A stretch of DNA of 64,000 nucleotides. Source: Impatiens glandulifera. Taxonomy: Eukaryota > Streptophyta > Magnoliopsida > Ericales > Balsaminaceae. The notes under the pieces were generated by a model. It ran no database searches. It had not been told where the DNA came from and saw only the letters and a list, made by a program, of their open reading frames with translations. Location of the stretch: assembly GCF_907164915.1 (NCBI RefSeq), contig NC_061863.1, forward strand, positions 7,060,340 through 7,124,339, given 5' to 3'. The position numbers and the translations under genes were made by a program. Below, piece by piece: positions 34,888 through 46,809 of the stretch. Each line of letters begins with the position of its first letter. Within the stretch, counting starts at the first letter, position 1.

Positions 34888-35685
34888 ATATTTATTTCTC
34901 ATCACTAATATATACACTTAGAACATATAATCTCTTATATTTTATTTTTTTTTAATGAAAGATGCTAGCATGACCTCATTGTAATGAGGTTCACCTAAAT
35001 TTAAGACGTTTTAAGTAAGAATCAAACAAAAACTTATCATCTATTATATATTATATAAAATAAAATATTGAATTTTTGTTTTAAATACATTTATATTTAA
35101 CTAGTGATTATATATTATATGTAATAATTTTCTTATCAAGTAAATGTTAAATATAATAATAAAATAATATTTTTTATTATTTGGTTTAGTTATTTTCGGG
35201 TTATGTGGTACCAACAAATTATAATTAAATATTTTTTATTATTCGGTTTAGTTATATTCGAGTTATGTGATACAAACAAATTGTAATTAAATATTTTTAT
35301 GCCCATTTATAAGAATTGTATTCTATGTTCATTTGTGTAATTGTAGCATGGTTTTATTTTTTAGTTAAGTTGTTTATCAAAAGTGCAATATTATTGGAAT
35401 ATTGTGTTCTTTCCTCATTTTATTTTCTTCAAAATCTAATATTGCTTCCTAAGGGGTCTTTATCATATATTAGTACCTTCTTGCAAGGATATTAGTAGTT
35501 ATAGGGTGTCAACTAATTAAGTAAAAACAACTTAGATAAAATTAATTGAATAAAATTAAAACAAAAATCTTTAACAGTTGATTAATCATAATCTATCTGA
35601 TATGACAACTTAGATATTTACTGTTTTTCTCCATAAAAAGAAATAATTAAAAATAATTAAAATAATAATAATTAAAAAAAATATG
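34888..35685. other. Block B 5' flank of unit 3, no gene seen
   Basis: AT-rich, paralogous to about 11750-13390, with a local duplication of TTTTTTATTATTYGGTTTAG near 35170 and 35236. Confidence 0.55.
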
Positions 35686-37683
35686 TATATATAGAGTTAG
35701 TTATTTGCTTACTTACTTATCGTATTGGAGATTTTCCTCATCTCTCTCATTGGAGATATGAAGTTTTCAGTTCGCAACTTACATGTATGCATGAGATATC
35801 TACTTTTTAAGCTATTTTCATTACTTGAACGAAGAATTAAATGTATTTAAAGAGACGATTTTGAGAATTCGGAAATGGAATATCAATTTTATTCAGAAAG
35901 TGTAGAAAAGTAATGCCTATTGTGGATATGAAAGAAATAGAGATTAATCATTGTTGTTACATTTTTAAATGCTGAAGAAATGCTATTAGTTTTACTCTTT
36001 TTCAAGTTCGGAAATATTGGTTTTCGATTAAATAGATTTTTAGGTTTTTTCTCAATTTTACTCTAAATCGTTTGTTCTGCTATTGATTTGTTATCTTTTG
36101 TTACATGAACATATACCTATTTTTGTTTATAAGTGAACTAATCAAGTGAATTCACTGTTAATTTCTGAAAGCATACTAATGAGTATGACGACTATAGAAA
36201 ATGTTTAAGGAGTTGGGGAAGGTTATTGAACAAATCTTTCTATTATATTGATATTTTATTGCTTATTATAATGTGAATTTTTCATCAAATCCAAATGACA
36301 TACTTGCATTGATTCTATTTTACTTTATTTGAAAATGGATCTTAATAAAATTAACCAATCTCATGATTTGAGATATTTACATTATGCTATTTAATTCCCA
36401 TTAGGATGTTTAAGTTCCATTATTGCTAGTTTCTCAATTCTAATCTTTGAGTAATAATTACTTTAAGTCTTTTTCAGAAGAGTTCAAGAATTTTGTATCA
36501 AAAAAAATGTTTTAAATGTGAGGTGGGAAATTAGAAAAAAAAAATGGAAAGACAATAACTATGGGATGGACCAATTTAATGGGTATCTTTATGTTTGAAT
36601 TTATTTGCTTATTTCAGTTGAACTCTTTAGTGTTTTGTTATACACTTTTGTTATACACGTGTCTTTTCTTGAGCTGATTTGTATATCCCATTGTTACAGA
36701 AATAGAAAAATAAAGTTATAGACCTTTTTAAAAAGCTCATAAAGCAGATTACAAGAATTCAAGTGAAGAATCCACACTAAACACTACCATATGCTGCGTT
36801 TTCTTTATAATAAGAATCATCTAAATAAATTGAAGAACAATGAGCAAGGAGATGTTTCAGTTCTTATAAAGAAGATTGACGAGACAGAGAGCAATTCAAG
36901 ATCCAAAATTGAAGTCTTAATGGCATATTCCAACAGCCTTCAACTCAAAATGAACAAAATGACTTCAAACATCATCCAAGCTTCAAGTCTAGTAAACAAC
37001 CCAAACATCGAATCCAAATCTATCGAGAGCATGATACTAGAACTGATTGTTTTAAGAACTGAGAACAATCGTCTACACAATACTATATCAGAAATAGAGA
37101 AAGAGAATAGGAAAATAGTGAGTCAACAAAACAACATCATACAAAAGTTAACCGACGAGAATAAGGAAGTAAAACAAATAGTGGAGAAGAAGATCAACGA
37201 GATAACTGAAGAGATACGTAAGACTTTAGAAGATCGAATTCGAATGATGAGCAGGAGAATAAAGGTGGCAAAATAGCTTCATGTCGAGAACAAGGAAGTT
37301 TACATGAAAATAAGAGGCAAGTACTCGAAAGAGAAGACTGACATGATAATTATTGAGGACATTATGAATGAACTAAATAGGGTGGGAATTAAGTTTGAGG
37401 AATTCAGCGATGATATTATGAAGAGGGTTTCACGTTTTCTTGTTGGGCTGTGTTTGCAAAGGAATGGGCTAGGATGAAAGAAATGGAGGAGAAGGAACAA
37501 GAAGAAGAGATAATGGAATTAAGGGAGAAGGTGAAGGAAATGGAGAAGGTTGTGAATGAGAAGGAAGAAGAGATTTCTATGATTGGGGAGGAGAAGAAGG
37601 CTATTAGACAGTTATGTGTTTGGATTGATTATCATCGAAACAATAGAATGGGTTACTTGAAGGAAATTGTCTCAAGAAAATAA
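35686..37683 (+). pseudogene. CIP1-like coiled-coil gene, unit 3 (decayed)
   Basis: TATA near 35688, a leader exon, an intron and a coding exon from ATG 36791. The leader donor is altered (ACATGTATGC where unit 2 has GCAGGTACAC). TAG at 37274-37276 is at the same codon as in unit 1. A one-base deletion near 37431 shifts the frame, after which 37450-37683 still encodes FAKEWARMKEMEEKE through IRQLCVWIDYHRNN to SRK. The product is at most a 161-residue N-terminal coiled-coil fragment. Confidence 0.75.
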
Positions 37684-37980
37684 TTTTAAGGTTCATCTCT
37701 GAAATATGTTCGATCTTTTATTTTATATTGAAAATGTATGGATCATTTTAGAGCTGCATTTTGAGAACTTTGAATGTTTAAAATATGTTGTTGATGGGTG
37801 AAATTATAGATTTGAAAAAAAAAACTTTCCATTTAGAGTTGTCCATAATATAGTTGAACTTTTGCTTTTATGAAACAAACCGTTTTTGTAACCTGGGTTA
37901 ATCAAGTTTAAATCATCTATTCTAATTCGATCTTTTGGTGTCTTAGATAAGATTTATAAATTGAGTTATACTTATTAGTA

Positions 37981-38277
37981 AGGATATAAATGAATAGAGT
38001 TGCTTACGAGATATTCGAAGCTCGGTTCGGAAAAAAATCGATTAAACTTGTTTTTTAAACTTAACGAGTCGAGTTCGAGCTTATTTAAAATTTTGAAAAT
38101 TTAAACGAGTTAAGTTAGAGCAATTAGATGTTCATCTCGTCAGTTCACGAACATGTTCATTTAGAGACTGATTTAAAACTCCATTTATTATTTATTAATA
38201 TATTTTTGAGTAAACTTGAATATTTGAGTATTTGAATGGGTAGAACGAAATTCTATTTCAGTTAAAATTTTATGTTA

Positions 38278-38312
<35 letters not shown>

Positions 38313-38762
38313 GGATTCTATATCCATTAGAAATATATATCTATCTAATATGATTGAAATCTATGGAGCTTTTTTGAAAGTGTAACTACACACCGAAAAA
38401 AAAACTAAAGTATTTATTTTGAGTGTGAGTATTATATAAATTTTAATGTCCTTAAAAATATTATGTTTTCTGGATGGACGTATCCAAATTTTATCTTCAT
38501 TAAACAAGTTAAATATTTATTTTTTCTTTATTATTTTTGACATCTTTAATGATACGTTGTTACATATATTAATAAATTAATATTTAATAACTAAAAAAAT
38601 GTGAAACTTTTCACCTAAGGCTTTCCTTTATGTTGCAAACGGGCTCGTATCTCAAGCAGCTTGTGAGCACAACTAAATAATATGAGTTGAGCTCGAGTAT
38701 AATATAAAAGTTCGAACTAAGCTTGAAACTGTTCGTTTGACTCGGCTTGTATATAACCCTAC
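37981..38762. mobile_element. GAGCTCG-rich MITE-like repeat, block B copy
   Basis: Counterpart of 16761-17526, with a longer (TA)n run (38284-38311). A short tandem duplication (GACTCGGCTTGTATATAACC) at 38740-38800 extends past the right end. Confidence 0.5.
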
Positions 38763-39391
38763 CTATTGATTAGACTCGGCTTGTATATAACCCTACCTAT
38801 TGATTAAAACAAAGTACTATTTACTAATTGCTTGGAATACTACGCCCTAACATGAATATGGTTCGATTTTTTGCATAAATTTAAATCATATATTATTAAG
38901 TTAATTATACTCAATTAAAATCCTTTATCTCACCAGATTGAATATTTTGATTTCAATAATTTTATATATAGAACTTTAATATACCATATAATTCACATAA
39001 CAGATTCAAGTAAAAAAATAAATGATATAATAATAATTTTTTTATTAAACAAGAATGTAGAAGAATAAGGGCTCTTATACTACATCAATCAAAATAAGAA
39101 TAAGTGATTTAATCTGTGTTTCCATGCAAGTATATATATAAGGAAGGAAGTAACCATGGATAATAAAAAGAAAAGAATAAATACTAAAAGAATGGACTAA
39201 ACCTAAAGATGATTAAAATAAAGTAAAAAAGCTAATATATTAAGGTGTGAATTAAACATAAAGAAATAATTCCACCACTAACATGGAATATAATTATGAC
39301 TATATATATATATATATAAACCAGTACTTCACAATCCAAAATAAAAACATATAAAATATAATAAATAATAAATTTATAATTAATTCGTCAA
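38763..39391 (+). promoter_or_regulatory. Conserved promoter of small gene b1
   Basis: Homologous to the a1 promoter, with a TATA run at about 39301-39319, then AAACCAGTACTTCACAATCC and an uninterrupted leader. It shows the empty site of the MULE found in block A. Confidence 0.6.
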
Positions 39392-39622
39392 ATGACTACA
39401 ATTCAATTACATAAGATGAAACCCACACCCGAGCAACAACTGCCGGCCAACAAGCAGTGCCCTAATTTCAATGTACCGGTGAACAAGAACTGCAACGGCG
39501 GCGGCGGATGCCCTTTAGCCACGGCGGCGCAGCACAAGACTTTGAAGGATAAAGTAAAAGGGATGGTTCAATTAGTCAGTAAGATGTTTGCCCATGACCA
39601 CAATAATAATAATAATAAGTAA
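39392..39622 (+). CDS. Small Asn-tailed Cys/Gly protein b1 (76 aa)
   Basis: Block B orthologue of a1, with a single Cys/Gly core (CPNFNVPVNKNCNGGGGC), the helix KDKVKGMVQLVSKMF and HDH plus five Asn and Lys. The shorter form probably represents the ancestral layout, since a1 differs by an extra 29-residue repeat. Its leader is uninterrupted and the promoter is conserved, so it is the best candidate for a working member with the CNGGGG core. No known domain is recognised. Confidence 0.6.
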   Translation: MTTIQLHKMKPTPEQQLPANKQCPNFNVPVNKNCNGGGGCPLATAAQHKTLKDKVKGMVQLVSKMFAHDHNNNNNK

Positions 39623-40411
39623 AGGCGACGCTTCCAGATCGGTCACCGGAAACTTGCCGCCGGCAACGATGGTAGCAGCAGTGACCAAGAGAAATGCTAA
39701 ACCTAACCAGAATAAATAAATAAATATTATGATAATAATATAATAATAAATTAATAATAATGTGTGTAGACTGTAATAATAATAATGTGGTAATTAATAA
39801 TTTTATTATTATCATTTTTTGTTTAATAGATTAATTATCAATAATTCGAATCTCAAAATATCATATTCTTGAAGAATAAATATTATAATTTTTTTTTACT
39901 GTACATATCATATTATATTTAATTAATGAATAATAATAAGTAAAGAACAATCTCACCTTGATAGATAGGAAGACACCCATAAAATAGTAAGACGGTAGAA
40001 AAGAAAATTATCATGTAAAAAATTAAAATTAAAAGATAAAAAGTTATAAATATAAAAAATTAGAAAAAAAAATGTATGAAAACATTCCTAACCTTCTCAC
40101 AAATTTTTTAATGATAAATATTATTTTTATACCCATCATTACTCTTAATTAATTTATAGAGACGGTCCAATTTTCATTTTTCCTATGATAAAGAATGGAA
40201 ATACTCAAATTTTTAATTCAAAAGTCATATTCTAATCTACAATTGAACAAATAATAAGGAGTAGAAAGAGGAAGAAAATTAGTGGTATGGATTAATTTTT
40301 TATTTTGTGAATACCCTTATTTATTTCTTTGATGTTATTTTTTGTTTTAGAATGATTTTTATTGAATTTGTTTTAATGTTTTTTCATCTTCGAAATTAAT
40401 ATGGAATTATT

Positions 40412-40480
<69 letters not shown>

Positions 40481-40611
40481 AAGATAGTTAATCGAGATAC
40501 AAATTCAAAAAAAAATTAAACAACTAATTATTTATATTATAAACCTTACAATACAAGTTTTATACTTAGTTCAATATTTAAATTAGTAACACCCAACTCT
40601 AATATTAACAT
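39623..40611. other. AT-rich intergenic, no gene seen
   Basis: Paralogous to 19589-20554, with a (TA)n run at about 40417-40477. Confidence 0.55.
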
Positions 40612-40692
40612 CAATCAAATAGTTTTTCTTTTAGGAATTTTTAAACTCTTTTTTTTTCTAAATATAACTTCAAACTCTCTAAAGTATACTTC

Positions 40693-42978
40693 TTTTTTTT
40701 TTTTTTTTTTGGAAACAGCTTAGTGCCATTTCATTAAAAAAAACCCAAAAGAGGGAAAAAAAATACAAAAGATTAAGATCAGATCTAGACAATTTCTAGA
40801 TTTGACAATGAAACAATAATTGAATTACAGACAATAACAATAATCAATTAGCGCCTACAATGTTCTTACTTTTATTCTACTTGTGACATTCTCAAACGAA
40901 ATATCCCATATATGGCAGAGCTTTCTATTCTCTTCATTCCTTTCGATTCCTCTCCAGGATTGAATGAGTGCATTTCCATCTGAAGTTATATCTCTCCAAA
41001 TATCTTCAGCGGTTCTACTTCTTCCACTGTGAGTTCTTGAATTTCTTTCTTTCCAAATATTGTAGATTACTGCTCCAAAGTAGCATTTCAACATACTTAC
41101 ATAGAAGGATCTTCCTTTTGCTTTATTCTTCATCCACTCTTGGATTTCTTCCCATATTCTTGGAAAGTTGATGATGTTCATGTTTGCAGCATACATCCTC
41201 CAGATTTGTATTACAAAAGAACATTCCCCAAATAAATGGTTTATGCTTTCCTCAACTCCCGAACATAGGACACAGTTGATATCAGGAATGTTTATATATT
41301 TTCGAATTTTGTCTTTTGTTGTCAACCTTTTCCTGTATACCAGCCAGAGAATAAATTGGTGACGAGGAATAATCTTTGGAAACCATACCACATTATGCCA
41401 ATCTACCTCCTGTCCTCTTGTTCTAACCATTTCCCATGCCTTTCCTGTAATAAACTTCTCATTGCTTTCTGTTTTCCAGCTTATTTCATCATTATTTTCA
41501 TTGAGTTGCTTCTGCCTCATTAGGTTTAAAATTCTATCACCTTCTGGAATACGTCTCAAAAGTGAATCACATCTACCTTGATATACGTCTCTAAATGAGT
41601 ACTTGATGTATTCTCTTCTAACTCTGTTTCCTTGCATTTCTTTTTTGAATATAATGGGAATATTATCCAGCCAAGGATCATGCCAGAATAGTACCCCTCT
41701 TCCATTTCCAATTGTGGTTTTCACCATTTGAAAGGCATCTTTTCTTGTTTTTAGGATTTTCTTCAATGACCATGCCATTCTTTCGTTGATGCTTAGTGTC
41801 CAGATACTCTTCTCTTCTTTCATAAATCTTGTATGCACCCATTTGACCCATAGGGAGTCCGCTTTTTGCTCCAACTCCCATAATCTCTTGATGGTGAGGG
41901 CTTTGTTCCATTCAACACAACTTTTTATTCCCAGTCCTCCTTCTTCTATGGGAGTGCAAACATCCTCCCATTTGACTTTTTTTCCTCCTCTGCCTTGTGT
42001 TCCCCATATGTAGTCTCTCATGATTCTATCGAGTTCAGTCATTAATTTCTTTGGGATGACTATCTGTTGTGCCCAGTAGCCAATAATTCCAAAAATGACT
42101 CTTTTAACGAGCTCGATTCTACCTGCATAAGACAGTTTTTTCGTAGCCAGACCCAAAACAGAATTTCTAACCTTTTCTACCAGTTGTCTAAAGTGATTGT
42201 ATCGGAGTTGTTTTGATGATAGGGTTACTCCAAGGTATTTCACTGGTAGTTCACCTTCCTTGATTCCCATAATATTGAAAATGTTTTCTTTCCTTTCTTC
42301 ATTAACCCCTCCATAGAAAGCCTGACTTTTGTCCTCATTGATGTATAAAGCTGTAATACTCGAAAAGATTGTTAGAGCTTCTTTGATTATACTAACAGAT
42401 TCAACATCCGCATAAGCCACAAAAAATAGATCATCTACAAAACATATATGGGTTATTGCTTCTTCTTTGCAGTACGGGTGAAATTTGAAATGATGACTTC
42501 TCAGAAGCATTTTTAAAATGCAGTCAAGAATTTCCATTATTAAGACGAATAGGTAAGGAGATATAGGGTCTCTTTGCCTTACTCCCCTTTCACCCTTGAA
42601 AAAGCCTCCATGAATACCATTCACGCTCACAACAAAGTGAGGAGTGGAAACACATTGCATAATCCAATCAATGAAAATAATTGGAAAACCTGCAACAAGG
42701 AGGAATTTGTGGATTGATCCCCATCTGATCGAGTCAAAAGCTTTTTTAATGTCAATTTTGAAAGCCACACGTGGCGATATGTTTTTCTTTCCATATCCAT
42801 TCAATAAGCTCTGCATGAGTAGGATGTTATGGGAAATAGAGCGTTTGGGAATAAATGTTGATTGCCCTAATCCTACAAGTTTATCAATAACTGTTTTCAA
42901 ACGTTGCGAAATAATTTTTGAAATAATTTTATAAATAACATTGCAACATGAAATAGGACGAAAGTCCTGAATTTTTTC
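40693..42978 (-). mobile_element. 5'-truncated LINE retrotransposon
   Basis: A poly(T) run (plus strand, from 40693) is the 3' poly(A) tail of a minus-strand element. A 16-bp target duplication CTCTAAAGTATACTTC flanks it (40677-40692 and 42979-42994). Block A has the empty site near 20633. The endonuclease and the start of RT are absent. The open frame shows no stop over 700 codons, so insertion is recent. Confidence 0.92.
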
Positions 42979-42996
42979 CTCTAAAGTATACTTCAT
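40855..42996 (-). CDS. LINE reverse transcriptase ORF2 fragment (713 aa)
   Basis: Non-LTR reverse transcriptase starting just before DFRPISCC (residue 11). Motifs are KIDIKKAFDS (80-89), a GVRQRDPISPYLF fingers/palm motif (138-150), the catalytic box FVDD (186-189; usually FADD), a thumb region, and a C-terminal zf-RVT-type cluster CVLCSG...NHLFGEC (575-592). The apurinic endonuclease domain is missing through 5' truncation. The first six codons (MKYTLE) come from the host gene remnant and target duplication, not from the LINE, so the ATG is fortuitous. Truncation makes independent retrotransposition unlikely. Confidence 0.9.
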   Translation of the reverse strand: MKYTLEEKIQDFRPISCCNVIYKIISKIISQRLKTVIDKLVGLGQSTFIPKRSISHNILLMQSLLNGYGKKNISPRVAFKIDIKKAFDSIRWGSIHKFLLVAGFPIIFIDWIMQCVSTPHFVVSVNGIHGGFFKGERGVRQRDPISPYLFVLIMEILDCILKMLLRSHHFKFHPYCKEEAITHICFVDDLFFVAYADVESVSIIKEALTIFSSITALYINEDKSQAFYGGVNEERKENIFNIMGIKEGELPVKYLGVTLSSKQLRYNHFRQLVEKVRNSVLGLATKKLSYAGRIELVKRVIFGIIGYWAQQIVIPKKLMTELDRIMRDYIWGTQGRGGKKVKWEDVCTPIEEGGLGIKSCVEWNKALTIKRLWELEQKADSLWVKWVHTRFMKEEKSIWTLSINERMAWSLKKILKTRKDAFQMVKTTIGNGRGVLFWHDPWLDNIPIIFKKEMQGNRVRREYIKYSFRDVYQGRCDSLLRRIPEGDRILNLMRQKQLNENNDEISWKTESNEKFITGKAWEMVRTRGQEVDWHNVVWFPKIIPRHQFILWLVYRKRLTTKDKIRKYINIPDINCVLCSGVEESINHLFGECSFVIQIWRMYAANMNIINFPRIWEEIQEWMKNKAKGRSFYVSMLKCYFGAVIYNIWKERNSRTHSGRSRTAEDIWRDITSDGNALIQSWRGIERNEENRKLCHIWDISFENVTSRIKVRTL

Positions 42997-43933
42997 CTAT
43001 TATTTAATAGACTTGTTCATTGTTGAACATGAAAATTAATAAACAATAGTAGGGACAACTATTAAACGACACTTATCAAATTCATGCAGCTCCGAAAAAG
43101 AGTACTCGTAATAAAACTCAAACAATATAATGTTTGAACTAGAAGTCTCATAACAATTGTGAGACTTTTTTTTTATCATATGTTTATCGCAACTTTCATC
43201 TTGGTTGATGACTGAAGATAATTGGTTGTTGTCTCTCATATAGCTTAGGCGCAACTGCTTCTACATTTCACCAATTATTTTTGCTTTGTGTGGAATTATT
43301 TGAGGCATTATCTCTATAATTTAGAAATTGATACATGCTTGTGATAAATTTTAGGCCTATATATGCTTTATCATTCTAAATATCAATAAAGGATTTAATT
43401 TACCAAAATCTAATCTTAGACATTCTAAAAACAAAGGAAGATATATCAATTCTATTTCTAAATTAAATAATAAAAGATTTTACATCCCAAGAATTGTTGC
43501 TAGATATTTTAAATATTTGAGATATCATGATTATTTTTATTTGGTTTATATAACGCTTCAATTTTTTATGTTTCCTATAATTAAGAATGGAAATTAATAC
43601 TATTTTTTTTTAATTCAAAAGCATATTCTAATATACAAAAGAACAAATAAGGACAATTATTGGTATGGATTAATTTTATATTTTGTGAACTTTATGTATT
43701 TCTTTTATACTAGTTCTTGTTTTTGAATAATATTTTTGAATTGCTTATGTTTTTTCATCATCTACATTAATATAGAATTAATTTGTCATAATATAAATTT
43801 AGATAGTTAATCGAGAACGATACAAATAAAAAAAATCACTAATTATTTATATTATGAACCTTACAATACAAAGTATTATACTAATTCAATATTTAAAAGA
43901 GTAACACACTAACACTCAACCCTTATATTAACA

Positions 43934-44335
43934 TCAATCAAATAGTTTTTCTATTAGAAATTCCTTAACCATCTCTTCTTCAGAACATAACTTTAAACTC
44001 TCTAAACTATACTTCATCTTTTCGTCAATAAACCAATTCATTGTTGAACGTGAACACATTAGTAAACAATCAGCAGGGACAACCATTAAACGCCACGCAT
44101 CAAACTCCCGCAACTCCGAAACCGAGTAGTCACTGCAAAAGTCAAATGAAACAATTGTTGAACTAGAAGTCTCATTACACTTGCGAGACCTTTTTATTAT
44201 ATGCTCATTGCAACTTTCATCTTGGACGACGACAGATGGCTGGTGGCTGCTTCTCATATAACTTTGGCGCAACTGTTTATGGATTTCCCCATTTACTTTG
44301 TTTTGTGTGGAATTATTCGAAGCTTTCATTTCCAT
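43934..44335 (-). CDS. Unknown 133-residue protein, block B copy
   Basis: Same length as 21568-21969, with residue differences such as MEMK for MLTK at the start and DAWRL for DARRL. Core motifs are conserved: SYMRSSHQPS, QDESCNEHIIKRSRKC, FDFCSDYSVSELREFD, EEMVKEFLIEKLFD. The stop TGA is followed by matching 3' sequence. No family is recognised. The open frame has been kept in both blocks while the neighbouring tandem copy decayed. Confidence 0.5.
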   Translation of the reverse strand: MEMKASNNSTQNKVNGEIHKQLRQSYMRSSHQPSVVVQDESCNEHIIKRSRKCNETSSSTIVSFDFCSDYSVSELREFDAWRLMVVPADCLLMCSRSTMNWFIDEKMKYSLESLKLCSEEEMVKEFLIEKLFD

Positions 44336-44396
44336 GTTTTATTTTTCCTCTTTTCTCCGCGAATACAGAAACTTAAATATTGTTGTGAGAAATTTA

Positions 44397-44398
<2 letters not shown>

Positions 44399-44443
<45 letters not shown>
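44399..44443. repeat. (TA)n microsatellite
   Basis: TA run 60 bases upstream of the block B 133-residue gene. Confidence 0.95.
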
Positions 44444-44446
<3 letters not shown>

Positions 44447-44915
44447 TTATAATTCTAAATTATTAATAAAGGATTTAATTTACCAAAATCTAATCTTAGA
44501 TATTCTAAAAAGAAAAGGAAGTTCAACTAATTGGTATTTCCTAATTAAATAATAAAGGATTTTACATACCAATAACTGATATTAGATATTCCAAATATTT
44601 GAGTTATCTCACTTCCTAAACAAAAAATCATAATCTTTTTTTTCTATATTTTATTTTAGTGTAATCTTTAATTATTTTATTAATATATATAAATTGAAAG
44701 TTAATGCTTATATAAAATTGTTTATTACAAGTAAAATTCAATAACGTGCTTAATAATAAACGATTGATTTTTAATGACAACATCCATCATATAATATGCC
44801 TTGATTTGTATCTAGAACATGCATTTAAAAAATTCAAAAGTTAATTTCTTCATTATTTGAAATACTAACTGTTTTGAGGTTCATCATTGATCCTTCCATA
44901 CTTGTCATATTTACA

Positions 44916-46809
44916 GGTGTGTTTGGTAACATTGGAATTGAAATTGAAATTGAAATTAGAATTCCAATGGAATTCAAAATAGTGTAATTTTATAGTTCGT
45001 AATTCTAATCTTTTTAGGTCAGAATTGTAATTCCAATTTTTTTTATTTATTCAACACGTTTTTAACTCATTTAATAAATATTTTATTCATTTAACATGTT
45101 TTGACTCGCTTAATACGTTTTTAGTTTTAATAAGTTTGTAACTCGTTTTAATTCATTTCACACGTTTTTGACACGTTTAATACGTTTTAACACGCTTAAC
45201 ACATTTAAGAACATTTAACACGTTTTTGATATGTTTAACACGTTTAACACGTTTTTCACACGTTTAACACCTTTTTGGCACGTTTAACATGTTTTCACGT
45301 TTAACACGTTGTTCACGTTTTTTGTACGTTTTTTATATGTTTAAAATGTTTTAACGTTTTTGACACGTTTTTCACGTTTTTGGTACGTTTTCACATTTTT
45401 GTCACGTTTAACACGTTTTGACACGTTTAACATGTTTTTCACGTTTTTGATATGTTTAACACGTTTTTCACACATTAAACACGTTTTTTACACGTTTAAC
45501 ATGTTTTCATGTTTTTAGCACGTTTAACATGTTTTTTACATATTTAACATATTTTTGACACATTTAACACGCTTTTCAAGTTTTAGACACGTTTTTCATA
45601 TTTTTGGTACGTTTTGACACGTTTAACACGTTTTTGATATGTTCCACATGTTTTTCACGTTTTGACACATTTTTGACATGTCAAAACATGTTAAATGTGC
45701 CAAAACATGTTAAATGTGCCAAAACATGTTAAATGTGTCAAAAACATGTTGAATGTGCCAAAATTGTGTTAAACGTGCCAAAAACGTGTTAAAATTTGTT
45801 AAATGTGTTAAAGGTGCCAAAAACGTAATAAATGTGTTAAAATGTCAAAAACGTGTTAAACGTGCCAAAAATGCAAAAAATGTGTTAAACGTGTCAAAAA
45901 CGTGAAAAATATGTTAAATGTGCCCAAATATGTTTCATGTGTTAAAAATATGTTAAACGTGTCAAAATGTGTTAAACTTGTCCAAACATGTTAAACATGT
46001 CAAAAACGTGTTAAACGTGCCATAAATGTGTAAAATGTGTGAAGACGTGCTAAACATGCCAAAAACGTGTTAGACGTGCTAAAAATGTGTTAAACATGTA
46101 AAAAACATGTTAAACGTGCCAAAAACGTGAAAAACATGTTAAACTTGTCAAAATGTGTGAAAATATGTTAAACGTATTAAAAATGTCAAAACATGTTAAA
46201 TGTGTCAAAAACGTGAAAAACGTGTTAAACTTGTCAAAATATGTGAAAAACATGTTAAACGTATTAGAAATGTTAAAAGCGTGTTAAACGTGGCAAAAAC
46301 GTGAAAAACTTGTTAAACGTGTGAAAATGTGTTTTAAGTATAAAAATGTGTTAAACATGTAAAAAAACGTGTTTAAACGTACAAAAAAACGTGAAACTGT
46401 GTTAAACGTTTAAAAACATGTGGAACATGTCAAAAACGTGTTAAACATGTCAAAACGTGAAAACGTGCCAAAACGTGAAAAATATATTAAGCATGTCAAA
46501 AACATGTTAAATGTGTCAAAAACATGAAAACGTGTTAAACATGTAAAAAAATGTGTTAAACATGTAAAAAAACATGTTAAACATGCCAGAAACATGAAAA
46601 CATATTAAACGTGTGAAAAACGTGTTAAACGTGTTAAAAACATGTTAAACGTGACATAAACGTGATAAATGTAATTATTTACAAACATAGGAATTGAGAT
46701 TGAATTACAATTCTATAATTTTCTCAAACATAGGGATTGAATTGTAATTCAATGTCAATTCTCATGGAATTGGAATTAAGATTCCAATTCCACTAATACA
46801 AACATACCC
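44916..46809. mobile_element. Foldback-like element, copy 3 (both ends present)
   Basis: The outer ends are GGTGTGTTTGG and CAAACATACCC. Subterminal GGAATTGAAATTGAAATTG and ATTCCAATTCC sequences also pair. Inside, a left array (from about 45046) of AACACGTTTTT/GACACGTT units turns at TGACATGTCA near 45680 into the reverse-complement array (to about 46680). Nothing in it encodes a transposase, so it is non-autonomous. I could not see a convincing target duplication. Confidence 0.75.

Larger units (their letters stand above)
40612..43307 (-). pseudogene. Decayed 133-residue gene copy split by a LINE
   Basis: The C-terminal part (40612-40692) and the rest (42979-43307) match 20555-20952. The 72-residue open piece at 43036-43254 retains SYMRDNNQ and QDESCDKHM. 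The LINE is inserted at the codons for MKYTLE|SLK. Confidence 0.65.

Noticed and set aside
44201..44552. Plus-strand frames with Tyr-Ile repeats
   Set aside because: They run through the (TA)n microsatellite and lie opposite the 133-residue gene.
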